Assembly: GCA_016930055.1 (NCBI GenBank)
Contig: JAFGHP010000061.1
Coordinates: 1-37,721 of the forward strand
From: Candidatus Bathyarchaeota archaeon
GTDB taxonomy: Archaea; Thermoproteota; Bathyarchaeia; TCS64
Length of the DNA stretch: 37,721 bases
Direction of reading: 5' to 3'
Of this stretch, positions 17,279 through 26,165 are shown piece by piece. The notes beneath the pieces are model-generated. The model saw nothing but the letters and a program-made list of their open reading frames with translations, was not told where the DNA came from and ran no database searches. The position numbers and the translations under genes were made by a program. Position 1 is the first letter of the stretch. Every line of letters starts with the position of its first letter.

Positions 17279-18994
17279 TTAATTATTAGTGGGTAAAAGA
17301 AGGCTAGTTAAATAATTTTCAATTTCATTAATAGTATTTTCATCATATAATTTATCAAGTTCTTTATCTATATAATCTCTTAAACCCCACTTAATTATAC
17401 CTGTTTCTTTGTTATAGATAATGATTTTTGATTCTTCTAAAACCTCAATATCTCTATAAAAATCATCCATCCTTTTGCCTTTTCCACTATAAAGTAAACT
17501 ATAAAGTTCACCACGCTTCATATTTTGTTTTTCATGTATAATCATTGCAGCAAGGATTGGACTTTTTGGAAGGGCTCTAATATGAGACGCCATTTGATGG
17601 ACTATTTCTTCTTTAATTACTTTTTTGAATGCCCCCGATACATCAGTACTTACTAAAATTGTAGGTTTATCATATTTTAAAATTTGATGTACTCTTTGAT
17701 CAACTAATAAATTTACTTCATCAATACCAAAGCTAGTCTCTTCGGTAATAATTTTAATATTGTCTCTTTTTTCACCGATCTCTTGGTATTTGTTAATTTC
17801 TTCAATTTTTAAATTAATTTTTTTGAAATCTTTTATAACTGATTCAAAATCGGATCTTAGTAAAGATACTTCTTTCTCAATTTTTATTAATTTAAGTTCA
17901 AGGTCTTCTATTCTTTTTAGGTTAGTATCTTCCGAAGCTTGGAGGATTTGATCTAAACCACTCGGTTCTACTATTTTTTCTTTATCTTCTGGGTTACTCA
18001 AGAATTTCTTCACCTCTGAAGAATCAATCTCTCCTTTAGCAATCTTTTTACCCAATTCTTGGGGAACTCCTGCTGGAAGTACATAGACCTTTTTAATATC
18101 GTCTCCTAAAATTGCATAAAAATGTCCTATAGGTAGGGTTCTTATATCTTCAGCTGTAATTTTAGATTTTCCTAATTGCTCTCTAACACGTTCTACTTCG
18201 TGTCCTTCTCTTTGTCTACCTAAAATCCAGTTATTGCATTGTCTAAGAGGTGTTTTATCAATTCCTGCAATATCTTGGCTATCAATAAAAAGATAATTAC
18301 CAATTGATGCGCCTTTTCTAATAAAAGTCTCTGCATAAAGTTTAACAGGTGTATTTCTTCCTTGTGGGAGATGTTCCCATGCTTCTGGTATTATTATTAT
18401 TGTGTCTTGAAGTTTATTAATAACATATTCCATTGTGCTTTGAATAACTAAACTTTGTAGTTCAACACTCATTAAGGTTAGATCCATTACATTGATTCCT
18501 GGATTGAGAGTTAATTTTTTACTGAATTCGAATTTTTCTATTTGAGGTACAACGATTTTTAAATATTCTTCTAAAGCAGTATAAATATTCTCAGCTAATG
18601 TTGTAGGATTTGACTCTGATCGAAGTTGTTGTATATTTTCTAATACTTCTCTAAGACTTTTAGTATCTTTTGTAGCACGCATTATCCATGGTCTCTCAAA
18701 CCTCATCTTCTCTCTTAGAACTGCTTCTAGTATGCTAGAAACATATTGCCAATCTGCGCGTTGATTAAAAAAGGGTTGAATTTCATTGTAATTATTAAAT
18801 CCCCCTTCCCCTCTTTTTGTTTTAAAAGCAATAGCTTGTTTTTCAGATCGGGAGATTAATGCTTCTAATGTTGTTGTTTTTCCAGAGAGTTGAGTCATTC
18901 CAGTAATGACTGTATGATGAAGGTTCATGTAGACTTCCTCCCCTGTATCAACTTCGAAGCCTAATAGTATCTGTGTTCCAACCAAAGAGTGCAC
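17279..18994 (-). CDS. HerA/FtsK-like ATPase with coiled coil and C-terminal winged helix
   Basis: A P-loop ATPase of 571 residues. Walker A is GMTQLSGKTT (32-41, K39). The Walker B strand reads IIIIPEAWEHLP (198-209), with Pro in place of the usual Asp before the catalytic Glu E203. A further element, IRKGASIGNYLFIDSQDIAG then LRQCNNWILGRQ, matches the HerA/VirB4 core, including a likely Arg finger region. About 355-415 is a coiled coil, and the C-terminal 130 residues look like a winged helix (PKSPILAAMIIHEKQNMKRGE). No nurA, mre11 or rad50 is adjacent. The start is GTG. A DNA-pumping or DNA-bound remodelling role is inference. Confidence 0.75.
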   Translation of the reverse strand: MHSLVGTQILLGFEVDTGEEVYMNLHHTVITGMTQLSGKTTTLEALISRSEKQAIAFKTKRGEGGFNNYNEIQPFFNQRADWQYVSSILEAVLREKMRFERPWIMRATKDTKSLREVLENIQQLRSESNPTTLAENIYTALEEYLKIVVPQIEKFEFSKKLTLNPGINVMDLTLMSVELQSLVIQSTMEYVINKLQDTIIIIPEAWEHLPQGRNTPVKLYAETFIRKGASIGNYLFIDSQDIAGIDKTPLRQCNNWILGRQREGHEVERVREQLGKSKITAEDIRTLPIGHFYAILGDDIKKVYVLPAGVPQELGKKIAKGEIDSSEVKKFLSNPEDKEKIVEPSGLDQILQASEDTNLKRIEDLELKLIKIEKEVSLLRSDFESVIKDFKKINLKIEEINKYQEIGEKRDNIKIITEETSFGIDEVNLLVDQRVHQILKYDKPTILVSTDVSGAFKKVIKEEIVHQMASHIRALPKSPILAAMIIHEKQNMKRGELYSLLYSGKGKRMDDFYRDIEVLEESKIIIYNKETGIIKWGLRDYIDKELDKLYDENTINEIENYLTSLLLPTNN

Positions 18995-19080
18995 CCATAG
19001 TAAGCAGGATTAGTTCAATATTCTTTATGATATTCACTCTATTAAAAGTCTAGGTGATAAAAAAGGTTAGTTAAACTTTT

Positions 19081-19419
19081 TTAATCAGAGAGTTTAATTT
19101 TTGTGTTTTTTGAATCATCTATTAATTTTAAAACAAATTTTCCTAGAGGTTTAAGTTCTGCATTTTTTCTTTCGAATGATGAACCATAACTTATTAAATT
19201 CAGTTCTCTTAAGATACGAGCATTAAGTTTCAAAGTTGATAGAGGAATTCCTTGTTCTTCTGAAATATGATTAAGTAAACGTGTTAATGTACTTCCTGTT
19301 CGAGTTAAACTTGTTAAAATTAAAATCTGATTATCGTTTAGTGTTCTTAATAAAAGTCTTCGGAGATCAGCTACTCCGGCATTAGATATTGGTAGTGGGT
19401 CACACGTTACACCGCACAC
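19081..19419 (-). CDS. Small winged-helix protein
   Basis: 112 residues with a helical wing-like pattern (LLRTLNDNQILILTSLTRTGSTLTRLL, then PLSTLKLNARILRELNLISY), ending in a basic tail. It looks like a MarR/ArsR-like DNA-binding domain without an effector domain. The start is GTG; the in-frame stop a few codons upstream excludes a long extension. The N-terminus has two Cys (MCGVTC) of unknown meaning. It lies 86 bases before the HerA-like ATPase on the same strand, so it may be cotranscribed and regulate or assist it. No family name can be given. Confidence 0.6.
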   Translation of the reverse strand: MCGVTCDPLPISNAGVADLRRLLLRTLNDNQILILTSLTRTGSTLTRLLNHISEEQGIPLSTLKLNARILRELNLISYGSSFERKNAELKPLGKFVLKLIDDSKNTKIKLSD

Positions 19420-19532
19420 AATAACCAGACGTTCTTTAAAAAATTATCGGGTGATCAATCCATAATTCTTTTAGTTACTCTTTTTTTAATACTAAATCTT
19501 TATTAATTTCTATTTAAAGCGAAGCTATTAAA

Positions 19533-20108
19533 GTGACTCTGTCTTTGGGGTTTAAGAAAAATAGGTCAATTTGGATTTCTGGTACTGCTCTTATGGCTGC
19601 TTTAGCAGTGGTTCTTGATTATGCATTAAAATATTCTGGATTAAAAATTCAATTTCCTTGGATGCCCATGTTAAAATTTGATTTTACTGAAATACCAATT
19701 ATTATGTCTTATTTCCTTTATGGTGTTTCATCAGCTGTTATTACGAGTTGTATAGTTTTCGTTGGTATGTTGATGAGAAGTTCTGATCTTATTGGGGCAA
19801 TAATGAAAATAGTTGCAGAATTATCAACAATTTTCGGATTAATTGTTTTTTCATGGATTATTAATAAACTTAATAAAATTTCTTCTTTTCAGTTTATTTT
19901 AAATATTTTTATGGGTATTATTTTTAGAATAATTGCTACAAGTATAACTAATTTTTACGTTTTGCCAAATTATTATCAAATCTCTCTTGAAGTTACTTTA
20001 AGTATGTTGCCCTTAATAGCTGTTTTTAATACTTTGCAGGGCTTCATAAACTTATTTTTAGGATATGTTTTGTTTAATGCTTCTAAAAAAAGGCTTTGGG
20101 GTTTATGA
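19533..20108 (+). CDS. ECF transporter S component, RibU-like
   Basis: A 191-residue integral membrane protein with about six hydrophobic helices. The segment MLKFDFTEIPIIMSYFLYG, followed by alanine-rich and small-residue helices, is typical of RibU, the riboflavin-binding S component of energy-coupling factor importers. The start is GTG (ATG is absent nearby), with TATTTAAAG about 14-22 bases upstream. No EcfA ATPase or EcfT gene is adjacent, so it would share a module encoded elsewhere. Riboflavin is the likely vitamin, but specificity between flavin and other vitamins is inferred from similarity only. Confidence 0.75.
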   Translation: MTLSLGFKKNRSIWISGTALMAALAVVLDYALKYSGLKIQFPWMPMLKFDFTEIPIIMSYFLYGVSSAVITSCIVFVGMLMRSSDLIGAIMKIVAELSTIFGLIVFSWIINKLNKISSFQFILNIFMGIIFRIIATSITNFYVLPNYYQISLEVTLSMLPLIAVFNTLQGFINLFLGYVLFNASKKRLWGL

Positions 20109-20160
20109 TTCTTTATTAAATAATCATTGCTTTTAAAACCTGTAACGATCTTATTACTTG

Positions 20161-21588
20161 ATGGTATTGGCTAAAGAAATTGCTTATAGTTGGATTGAAG
20201 AAAATAAAAAGAAAATAATTGAAATTAGTAACAAAGCATGGGAATATGCTGAAATTGGATTAAAGGAAGAAAAAACAAGCAAGTTACTTTCTGATTACAT
20301 AGAAAAACAAGGATTCAAAATCGAAAAAGGAATTGCTGACATGCCAACAGCTTTTGTTGCCTCTTGGTCAAATGGTGATAAAGGGCCTACGGTTGGTATT
20401 TTAGGTGAGCTTGATGCCCTTGCAGGTTTAAGTCAAAAAGCAGTACCTTACAAGGAACCCGTAAAAGAAGGAGCCCCCGGTCATGGATGTGGACATAATA
20501 TTCATGGAACAAGTGGTATGGCTGGCGCTATTGCTTTAAAGAAAGCTATGGAAGAAGGAAAAGTTGAAGGTAAAATCAAGTTTTTTGGATGTCCCGCTGA
20601 AGAAACCCTTGTTGGAAAAGTTTGGTTAACTAGGCATGGTTACTTTAAAGATGTTGATGCAGTAATCAGTCATCATCCTGGTCAAGCAAATACAGCAGGT
20701 AGTGGAAGTGCTGTAGCCCTTAACAGTTTTAAACTTCATTTTTATGGACGTACTGCTCATGCTGGTGGTGCACCTGAAAATGGAATAAGTGCTTTAGACG
20801 CTGTCGAGTTAATGAGTGTTGGTGTAAATTATATGCGTGAACATATTATTGACAAAGCCAGAATTCATAGCATAATAGAATTTGGTGGAGGACAGCCTAA
20901 TGTAGTTCCCGAATATGCTCGTGTATGGTACTATGTACGTGCCCCTGAACGTGAACAAGTTGATTTTATTTACGACTGGGTGTTACAAATCGCTGATGGT
21001 GCTGATAAAATGGCGAGAACAACCCACAAGGTTGAATTTCTTACAGGCTGTTACAATACTCTACCTAATAAAACTCTCAGTGACCAAATTGTGATTAATA
21101 TGAAAGAAATAAAAGCACCAGTTTTTGAGGAAGCAGAAATAAAATTTGCAGAAGAATTGAATAAAACCATTGATCAAAGACTTAAAAGAGAAGCCCTTAA
21201 AAAATCGGAGAGACCCGGTTGGGAAGGTTTAGTTGATAAATTTTTTGATGAACGAGTATTAGATGATTATCAAGCTGGAAAAGTTGGGACTGGCAGCTCC
21301 GATGTTGCTGATGTAAGCTGGAATACTCCTACAAAAGAGTTTGGAACAGTGTGTGCAATGTTAGGAACTCCCGGTCATAGTTGGCAAATGACCGCTCAAT
21401 GTGGTATGAGTATCGGACATAAAGGTTTAATTTTTGCTAGTAAAGTAATCGCAGGCACTTGCATTGATATTTTCACAAAACCTAAATTACTTAAAACAAT
21501 GAAAGCTGAGTTTAAGGAAAGGCTTCAAGAAAGAAAATATAAACCACCTATCCCTCTTGACCTTAAACCACCTTTGAATCAATTCTAA
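20161..21588 (+). CDS. M20 family amidohydrolase (AbgB-like)
   Basis: A 475-residue dimetal peptidase/amidohydrolase of the M20D group. It has GELDALAGL, the metal-binding GHGCGHNIHG, the acidic pair in CPAEETLVG, HHPG, and a dimerisation insert followed by GTGSSDVADVSW and GTPGHSWQ. It resembles AbgB, which hydrolyses p-aminobenzoyl-glutamate, and related N-acyl-amino-acid hydrolases. The substrate is not readable. A TTG directly before the ATG at 20161 is less likely to be the start. It follows the RibU-like gene by about 52 bases and ends five bases from the convergent ligase gene. Confidence 0.85.
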   Translation: MVLAKEIAYSWIEENKKKIIEISNKAWEYAEIGLKEEKTSKLLSDYIEKQGFKIEKGIADMPTAFVASWSNGDKGPTVGILGELDALAGLSQKAVPYKEPVKEGAPGHGCGHNIHGTSGMAGAIALKKAMEEGKVEGKIKFFGCPAEETLVGKVWLTRHGYFKDVDAVISHHPGQANTAGSGSAVALNSFKLHFYGRTAHAGGAPENGISALDAVELMSVGVNYMREHIIDKARIHSIIEFGGGQPNVVPEYARVWYYVRAPEREQVDFIYDWVLQIADGADKMARTTHKVEFLTGCYNTLPNKTLSDQIVINMKEIKAPVFEEAEIKFAEELNKTIDQRLKREALKKSERPGWEGLVDKFFDERVLDDYQAGKVGTGSSDVADVSWNTPTKEFGTVCAMLGTPGHSWQMTAQCGMSIGHKGLIFASKVIAGTCIDIFTKPKLLKTMKAEFKERLQERKYKPPIPLDLKPPLNQF

Positions 21589-21593
21589 ATTTT

Positions 21594-23174
21594 TTATAAT
21601 TTATCTTTTTTTGTAAATTGCTTTTTATATTTTTTCCTAATATTGCTAATAGTATCAATGTCTTTTGGACCTTTATCAGATCTAATTCGTTTAATTCTCG
21701 CAAATCTTAATGCGAAACCCGAATTGTATTTAGTACTTTTTTGGATTTCATTATAAGCAACTTCAACTATAACTTCAGGTTTTACCGTAACAGTAAAAGT
21801 ATTTTCTGTTATTTTTAATGCTTGAAGCCGTTTTGTCATCCACCTAAATTCTTCATCAGTTAATCCTTTGAAGGTTTTTCCAATTATTTTATACTCTCCA
21901 TCATTTAACGCAGCTAAATGATAATTACTTAACCAACCCCGTCGTCTACCTGATCCCCAATCTGCAGCAATTATTGCCAGATCTAGTGTATCTGAGGGTT
22001 TTAATTTTAACCAAGCTTTTCCTCGCGCACCAGGTGAATAAGTGCTATCAAGTCTTTTTGCTATTAATCCTTCATGGCCCTCATTTATAGCTAATTCAAA
22101 GAAACTAGCGACCTCTTTAGGGTTATCCGTTATTGTTCTTTCTGCAAGTAAATTATTATTAATTAATTTTTTTAAAAACTCCCATCTTGTTTCATAAGAT
22201 TCATCAATTAATAATCTTCCATCATAAAATAACAAATCAAAGATGTGTAATTTTAATGGAATTAATTCAGCTATTGAATCGATTTCTTTAATCCTAGTAA
22301 AACGCCGCATTAGATCCTGGAAAGGTAACGGTTTACCTGTTGAACCTATCGCTGTTAATTCTCCTTCTATTATTATCCCTTTTTTTGGAAATTCATCTCT
22401 AACTAGTTTAACAATATCTGGAATGCTTTCTGTTACATCAGTTAAGCGTCTACTAAAAATTTTAACTTCGTCACCAAGTCGATGAATCTGTACTCGGGCG
22501 CCATCAAATTTATATTCAAAAACTGTTTTTCCTCCATGCTCTTTTAATATCCCTTCAGGTGTTTCAGCAATTTCTGCTAACATAGGCTTGAGTGGAACAA
22601 AGAGTTCTACTTTTACTCCTGATAGCCCTCTTTCTTTTTGTGTTAATGAAATAAGAGCTATTTCTCCAATATCTCCAGTTAACATTAATGCTCTTTTTAT
22701 TTTATTTAAAGAAACACCCGAAGCAACTGAAAGAGCTTCAAGCATTAGTCCCTCATTGACACCAATACGCATTTCCCCAAAAATAATTTTTACTAAAACT
22801 TCAACTTCATAAGAGTTTGAATCACTAATTAAACTTACAAGAAGACGTTCTTTTAATCTTCTAGATTTTACCCCTTGAACATTAGCAACTTCAATTAAAG
22901 TGTTATAAACTCTTTTTATTGTTAGTGTTTCTTTAATGAGAGTGGTCTGTTTTCTTGAATTCAGAACTCTTTTCATTGAATTCCACCCTACTTCGAGGGT
23001 TCGTGAATCAAACTCAGGAAATACTTGTCCTATTAATAATAGAACTGCTGGTGCAATTTCATCTGAGTTAAGCTTGTTAAGGTAATCAGCAATTATCTTT
23101 GTTTTTTCTGTTTTTTTTGTAGTACTTTCAATAGCTTTGCATGTTTGAACTAGACTATTGAAAGATGTTTCCAT
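21594..23174 (-). CDS. lig: ATP-dependent DNA ligase
   Basis: Seals nicks during replication and repair. Lys222 in EYKFDGARVQIH is the adenylated residue, followed by IEGELTA, the LIDESYETRW region, HEGLIAKRLDSTYSPG, and the WLKLKPSDTLDLAII motif. The OB domain contains ADWGSGRRRGWLSNY. At 526 residues it is a little shorter than typical archaeal ligases (about 550-600), mainly at the N-terminal DNA-binding domain. The ATG lies seven bases after the fen1 stop, and the two genes are almost certainly cotranscribed. Nothing suggests an NAD-dependent enzyme. Confidence 0.95.
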   Translation of the reverse strand: METSFNSLVQTCKAIESTTKKTEKTKIIADYLNKLNSDEIAPAVLLLIGQVFPEFDSRTLEVGWNSMKRVLNSRKQTTLIKETLTIKRVYNTLIEVANVQGVKSRRLKERLLVSLISDSNSYEVEVLVKIIFGEMRIGVNEGLMLEALSVASGVSLNKIKRALMLTGDIGEIALISLTQKERGLSGVKVELFVPLKPMLAEIAETPEGILKEHGGKTVFEYKFDGARVQIHRLGDEVKIFSRRLTDVTESIPDIVKLVRDEFPKKGIIIEGELTAIGSTGKPLPFQDLMRRFTRIKEIDSIAELIPLKLHIFDLLFYDGRLLIDESYETRWEFLKKLINNNLLAERTITDNPKEVASFFELAINEGHEGLIAKRLDSTYSPGARGKAWLKLKPSDTLDLAIIAADWGSGRRRGWLSNYHLAALNDGEYKIIGKTFKGLTDEEFRWMTKRLQALKITENTFTVTVKPEVIVEVAYNEIQKSTKYNSGFALRFARIKRIRSDKGPKDIDTISNIRKKYKKQFTKKDKL

Positions 23175-23181
23175 TCTAATT

Positions 23182-24201
23182 CTATCCTAACCACTGAGTG
23201 ATTTTTTTCCTTGATCTACTTTTTTTCATCCTATTTATAATTATATTAACTGTTTTTCGATTGAACGAGTGTTTATCACATAAAAAACTAATCAGCTCTT
23301 CTTCTTTTAATTCTTCTTTATTAAAGTTATAATCATGAATAATTTTTGGTTTTAAATAGATATTACGAATTTCATCAATGTTTAGAGGTAATTTTCCTTT
23401 AATTTCGTTTGGTAAATTTTCTATTTGACCATATTTTTTAATTAATTTTAATGATTTTTTCGGATCAATACCTTTAACACCCAAATTATAGTCTGTTCCG
23501 ATTAGTATGCTAAGATCTATTAATTGTTCATATTTTATTTCAAGCTTTTTTAGAAAACTGGTTAAATCAATAATTTCTGGTCTTAATTTCCTTGTTTTAA
23601 GTTTACTAGGAAGCCACTCTTTTCCTTGAATAGTTATATATCTCACTAACCGTGTAGCTCCATATAGTAGGCTATCATAATCTTGACTATTACATGCCCA
23701 AACAATACCTTTTTTAGTCATATATGCTGCTTGTGCTTCTCCTTCTGAAGGTGCTTGTATCCATTTAATTCCTAATAAATCCAGAAGTTTTTTTGCATCT
23801 TCAACATTCTGGGTTGTTAATTGTCCAGTCATAACTGCTTTCGAAAAAGCTGTTTTATAATCTTTCTTTAAAAGTGCTTTTTGATAATCTTGTTTAGCTT
23901 TTTCTCTTAATTTTTTTCTTCTTAAAATCTCGTTTTCTTTTAATTTTAATGGTTTACCATCAAATACAAAAATAAAATCCATGTTGAATTCAGAAATAAG
24001 GTGAGTAGTTCTCAAAGCAAGCCCAACTAAATGGCTTGTAACGTCGCCCTCCTTATTCATGAGCGGTTTTCCATCCCCGGTTCTTATCAATGCTAAGAAT
24101 TGATGTAATACGACATAGGCATCAACTGCAAAACTTTTACCACGAATATCCTCTAAACTGATAATTTTCTTTTCAATGATTGGTGTAAGGTTAACGCCCA
24201 A
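23182..24201 (-). CDS. fen: Flap endonuclease 1 (FEN1)
   Basis: Structure-specific nuclease that removes 5' flaps from Okazaki fragments. The usual N-terminus is Met-Gly-Val; a TTG at 24201 gives MGVNLTPI, whereas a TTG at 24219 adds six residues and would bury the functional Gly. The 24201 start is therefore chosen (339 residues). Catalytic acids are visible in the AVDAY, FVFDGKP, EGEAQA, SQDYDSLLYG and IGTDYN segments. The C-terminus KKITQWLG is a weakened PCNA-interacting tail compared with the usual TLDxWF ending. The ligase gene follows immediately. Confidence 0.94.
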   Translation of the reverse strand: MGVNLTPIIEKKIISLEDIRGKSFAVDAYVVLHQFLALIRTGDGKPLMNKEGDVTSHLVGLALRTTHLISEFNMDFIFVFDGKPLKLKENEILRRKKLREKAKQDYQKALLKKDYKTAFSKAVMTGQLTTQNVEDAKKLLDLLGIKWIQAPSEGEAQAAYMTKKGIVWACNSQDYDSLLYGATRLVRYITIQGKEWLPSKLKTRKLRPEIIDLTSFLKKLEIKYEQLIDLSILIGTDYNLGVKGIDPKKSLKLIKKYGQIENLPNEIKGKLPLNIDEIRNIYLKPKIIHDYNFNKEELKEEELISFLCDKHSFNRKTVNIIINRMKKSRSRKKITQWLG

Positions 24202-24244
24202 ATAAATCCAAATGATCAAGGTTTTAGAAAGATAAATTATTTAC

Positions 24245-25438
24245 TTAAAAATTTATTATTAAATGGTAGGCAATGGCAACAACATACAGAATTACTACTG
24301 GTGGAATAAGATATTTGTATACTTTCTTTAAATTAGACTTATAGTATTGATTAGTTAAAATTAAGCAAAGATGTAATGGGCTCAGAGTATAGCTACTAAC
24401 GACTCCTGCAAATATTATTGTTACATTTGATATACTAATTTTTGTTAGAAGTGGCAACAAAATGGGGATAATTATCCCTACTCCCATTGTTGGTGTTCCT
24501 GAAATCGCTCCTACTAACATAGGGGTGAGTATCATAAGGATTATCAAAGGAAAACCAAAATCGATAATTGTAGTAAATAAATTTGCTAGAGAATTCGACA
24601 TCGTTAAAAAATATCTAAAAAATAATGTAGCGAATACTGCCATAACCGTATCCCATTTGATACCATACCAGATATATTTTAATCCTAAACCTATTGAAAC
24701 TTTTTTTAATAAATAAACAGTTAGAACTCCAACTAAAACACTAATCCAAACAGGAATGTTCATCAGTGTTAAAATTATTGTAATAAGTATAGGTAATGAA
24801 AGTTTTAATGATTTGATAATGTTTCTCTCTTTTTCAATAATAATTGAATTTTCTTTAATAATTTGATTCATGCTAAACCAACCAATAATCCACGATGCTA
24901 TGAATAGTGGAAAGTTAATAGTAATAAATTCTCGAAGATTAAGTCCTGTAAGATTACATAAAATTAAAGTAGTTGTCGAAATTGGGCTAACCCAATACCA
25001 TACGTGTCTAAACCAAATATTTACAAATGTTTTATGTTCTGGTTTTAAACTCATTCTTTCAGATTCTTCTTCTAAAAAAGGAGCTGACATTAAAGCTCCC
25101 CCTGGCATACTTAAAATACCGAATAATGCAGGAATTAAAGCAAGTAAAGCTTTACTTGTTAAAAAACTACGTAGACTTTGAATTAACTCTACCATTAAAC
25201 CAGTAATTTTCAATGAATATCCCAAAACTGTAATCAATGCAACCGCAGTACATAGTTCCCAAGTTGAGCTATCTAAAACCGTTTTAGATATTGCATCAAT
25301 AAATAGCGTTAAAGGTTCACCTGAAGATACTCCTATTATTATACAAGCTAAAAAAATACTTAAAGAAAAATCAACACCACGAATTCTGAGTAAAATTATA
25401 ATTATAAAAGCAGTTAGTAAACCTAAAGTTTCAATCAT
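24245..25438 (-). CDS. DUF401 family membrane protein
   Basis: An integral membrane protein of 397 residues with about ten hydrophobic helices. The family signature PGGALMSAPFLEEESERM is clear, followed by KTFVNIWFRHVWYWVSPIS and GTPTMGVGIIIPILLPLL near the C-terminus. DUF401 is related to citrate/C4-dicarboxylate-type permeases but has no assigned substrate. A TTG at 25447 could add three residues; the ATG at 25438 fits the family better. It probably follows the small membrane protein gene on the same strand. Confidence 0.85.
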   Translation of the reverse strand: MIETLGLLTAFIIIILLRIRGVDFSLSIFLACIIIGVSSGEPLTLFIDAISKTVLDSSTWELCTAVALITVLGYSLKITGLMVELIQSLRSFLTSKALLALIPALFGILSMPGGALMSAPFLEEESERMSLKPEHKTFVNIWFRHVWYWVSPISTTTLILCNLTGLNLREFITINFPLFIASWIIGWFSMNQIIKENSIIIEKERNIIKSLKLSLPILITIILTLMNIPVWISVLVGVLTVYLLKKVSIGLGLKYIWYGIKWDTVMAVFATLFFRYFLTMSNSLANLFTTIIDFGFPLIILMILTPMLVGAISGTPTMGVGIIIPILLPLLTKISISNVTIIFAGVVSSYTLSPLHLCLILTNQYYKSNLKKVYKYLIPPVVILYVVAIAYHLIINF

Positions 25439-25477
25439 TAAGATCAACGTATTTTGATTGATGTCTTATTTACCATT

Positions 25478-25660
25478 TAAATTATTACTAATTCAAAAAA
25501 TTAAATGGAATAAACCTTTAAGTATGTATAAAGCAATACTAAAAGGCAATAGTAACAGTTTAATAAAAATTCCTAATAGTAGAGCGCCAAACATGAATAT
25601 ACCTAGTGTAAAAATTAGCCCTATCATTCCGAATATAACTAGAACCATGAGTCCTAACAT
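25478..25660 (-). CDS. 60-residue hydrophobic membrane protein, unrecognised
   Basis: The minus strand from ATG at 25660 to TAA at 25478 encodes 60 residues: MLGLMVLVIFGMIGLIFTLG at the start, then FMFGALLLGIFIKLLLLPFS, ending FHLIFELVII. Nearly all residues are hydrophobic or Gly, with one internal Lys-Leu and Pro break, giving two likely transmembrane helices. It lies 104 bases after thioredoxin and 39 bases before the DUF401 gene, all on the same strand. No clear homologue is recognised. A hydrophobic frame of this length could arise by chance in AT-rich DNA, so the call is tentative. Confidence 0.55.
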
Positions 25661-25764
25661 TTTACATCAAATAAACTTTATACAGGTTGTTTATTGATTT
25701 TTTCTAAATAAATTATATAATCTATTTATTTTTTACTTGATGTTTAAAAAATTAAAAATATTTT

Positions 25765-26091
25765 TTATATAACTAATTTTTGAATTCTTCCTTCAAGTGT
25801 TTTTTTTGGTAAAGCTCCAAGTGTTTTATCACTTAATTTTCCTTCTTTAAAATATAACAAAGTCGGTATACTCATTATTCCATATTTTGAAGAAATTTTT
25901 CTATTTTGGTCAACATTTAATTTACAAAAAACTACTTCAGGATTTTCTTCAGCCAATTGTTCAATAATTGGTGTAAGAATATTACAAGGTCCACACCATG
26001 CTGCCCAACAATCTATTACTACATATTTATTTTTTTGAACAATGTCATCAAACGTTGTATCTGTTACTTCAATTGTTTTTTTTTCTACCAA
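25765..26091 (-). CDS. trxA: Thioredoxin
   Basis: A 108-residue thiol-disulfide oxidoreductase with the active site WCGPC (C33, C36) preceded by DCWAA, and the cis-proline loop SIPTLLYF. The length and fold pattern are standard for thioredoxin, with CGPC favouring a reducing role. The start is TTG. It is transcribed divergently from a winged-helix regulator across a 74-base gap (to the preferred regulator start) holding TATA-like elements and overlapping dyads. A thioredoxin reductase partner is not in the window. Confidence 0.94.
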   Translation of the reverse strand: MVEKKTIEVTDTTFDDIVQKNKYVVIDCWAAWCGPCNILTPIIEQLAEENPEVVFCKLNVDQNRKISSKYGIMSIPTLLYFKEGKLSDKTLGALPKKTLEGRIQKLVI

Positions 26092-26140
26092 TATGCATCG
26101 CTATTTGCTTTTGGATAATGCGGAAGATATAAAGATATTT

Positions 26141-26163
26141 AAAGATGTTCAACATCTTTGAAC
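26141..26163. promoter_or_regulatory. Two overlapping dyads at the regulator promoter
   Basis: AAAGATGTTCAACATCTTT (26141-26159) is a perfect palindrome with one central base. A second dyad GTTCAA (26147-26152) / TTGAAC (26158-26163) overlaps it. Just upstream is TATA-like GATATAAAGATATTTAAAG (26126-26144), which also carries a tandem AAAGATNTTN repeat. The dyads lie between the TATA box and the preferred regulator start at 26166, the usual place for a repressor site. Confidence 0.6.
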
Positions 26164-26165
26164 AT

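Noticed and set aside
25458-25697. A 79-residue plus-strand frame near DUF401
   Set aside because: It is antisense to the more convincing 60-residue membrane protein and has no ribosome binding site or family resemblance.
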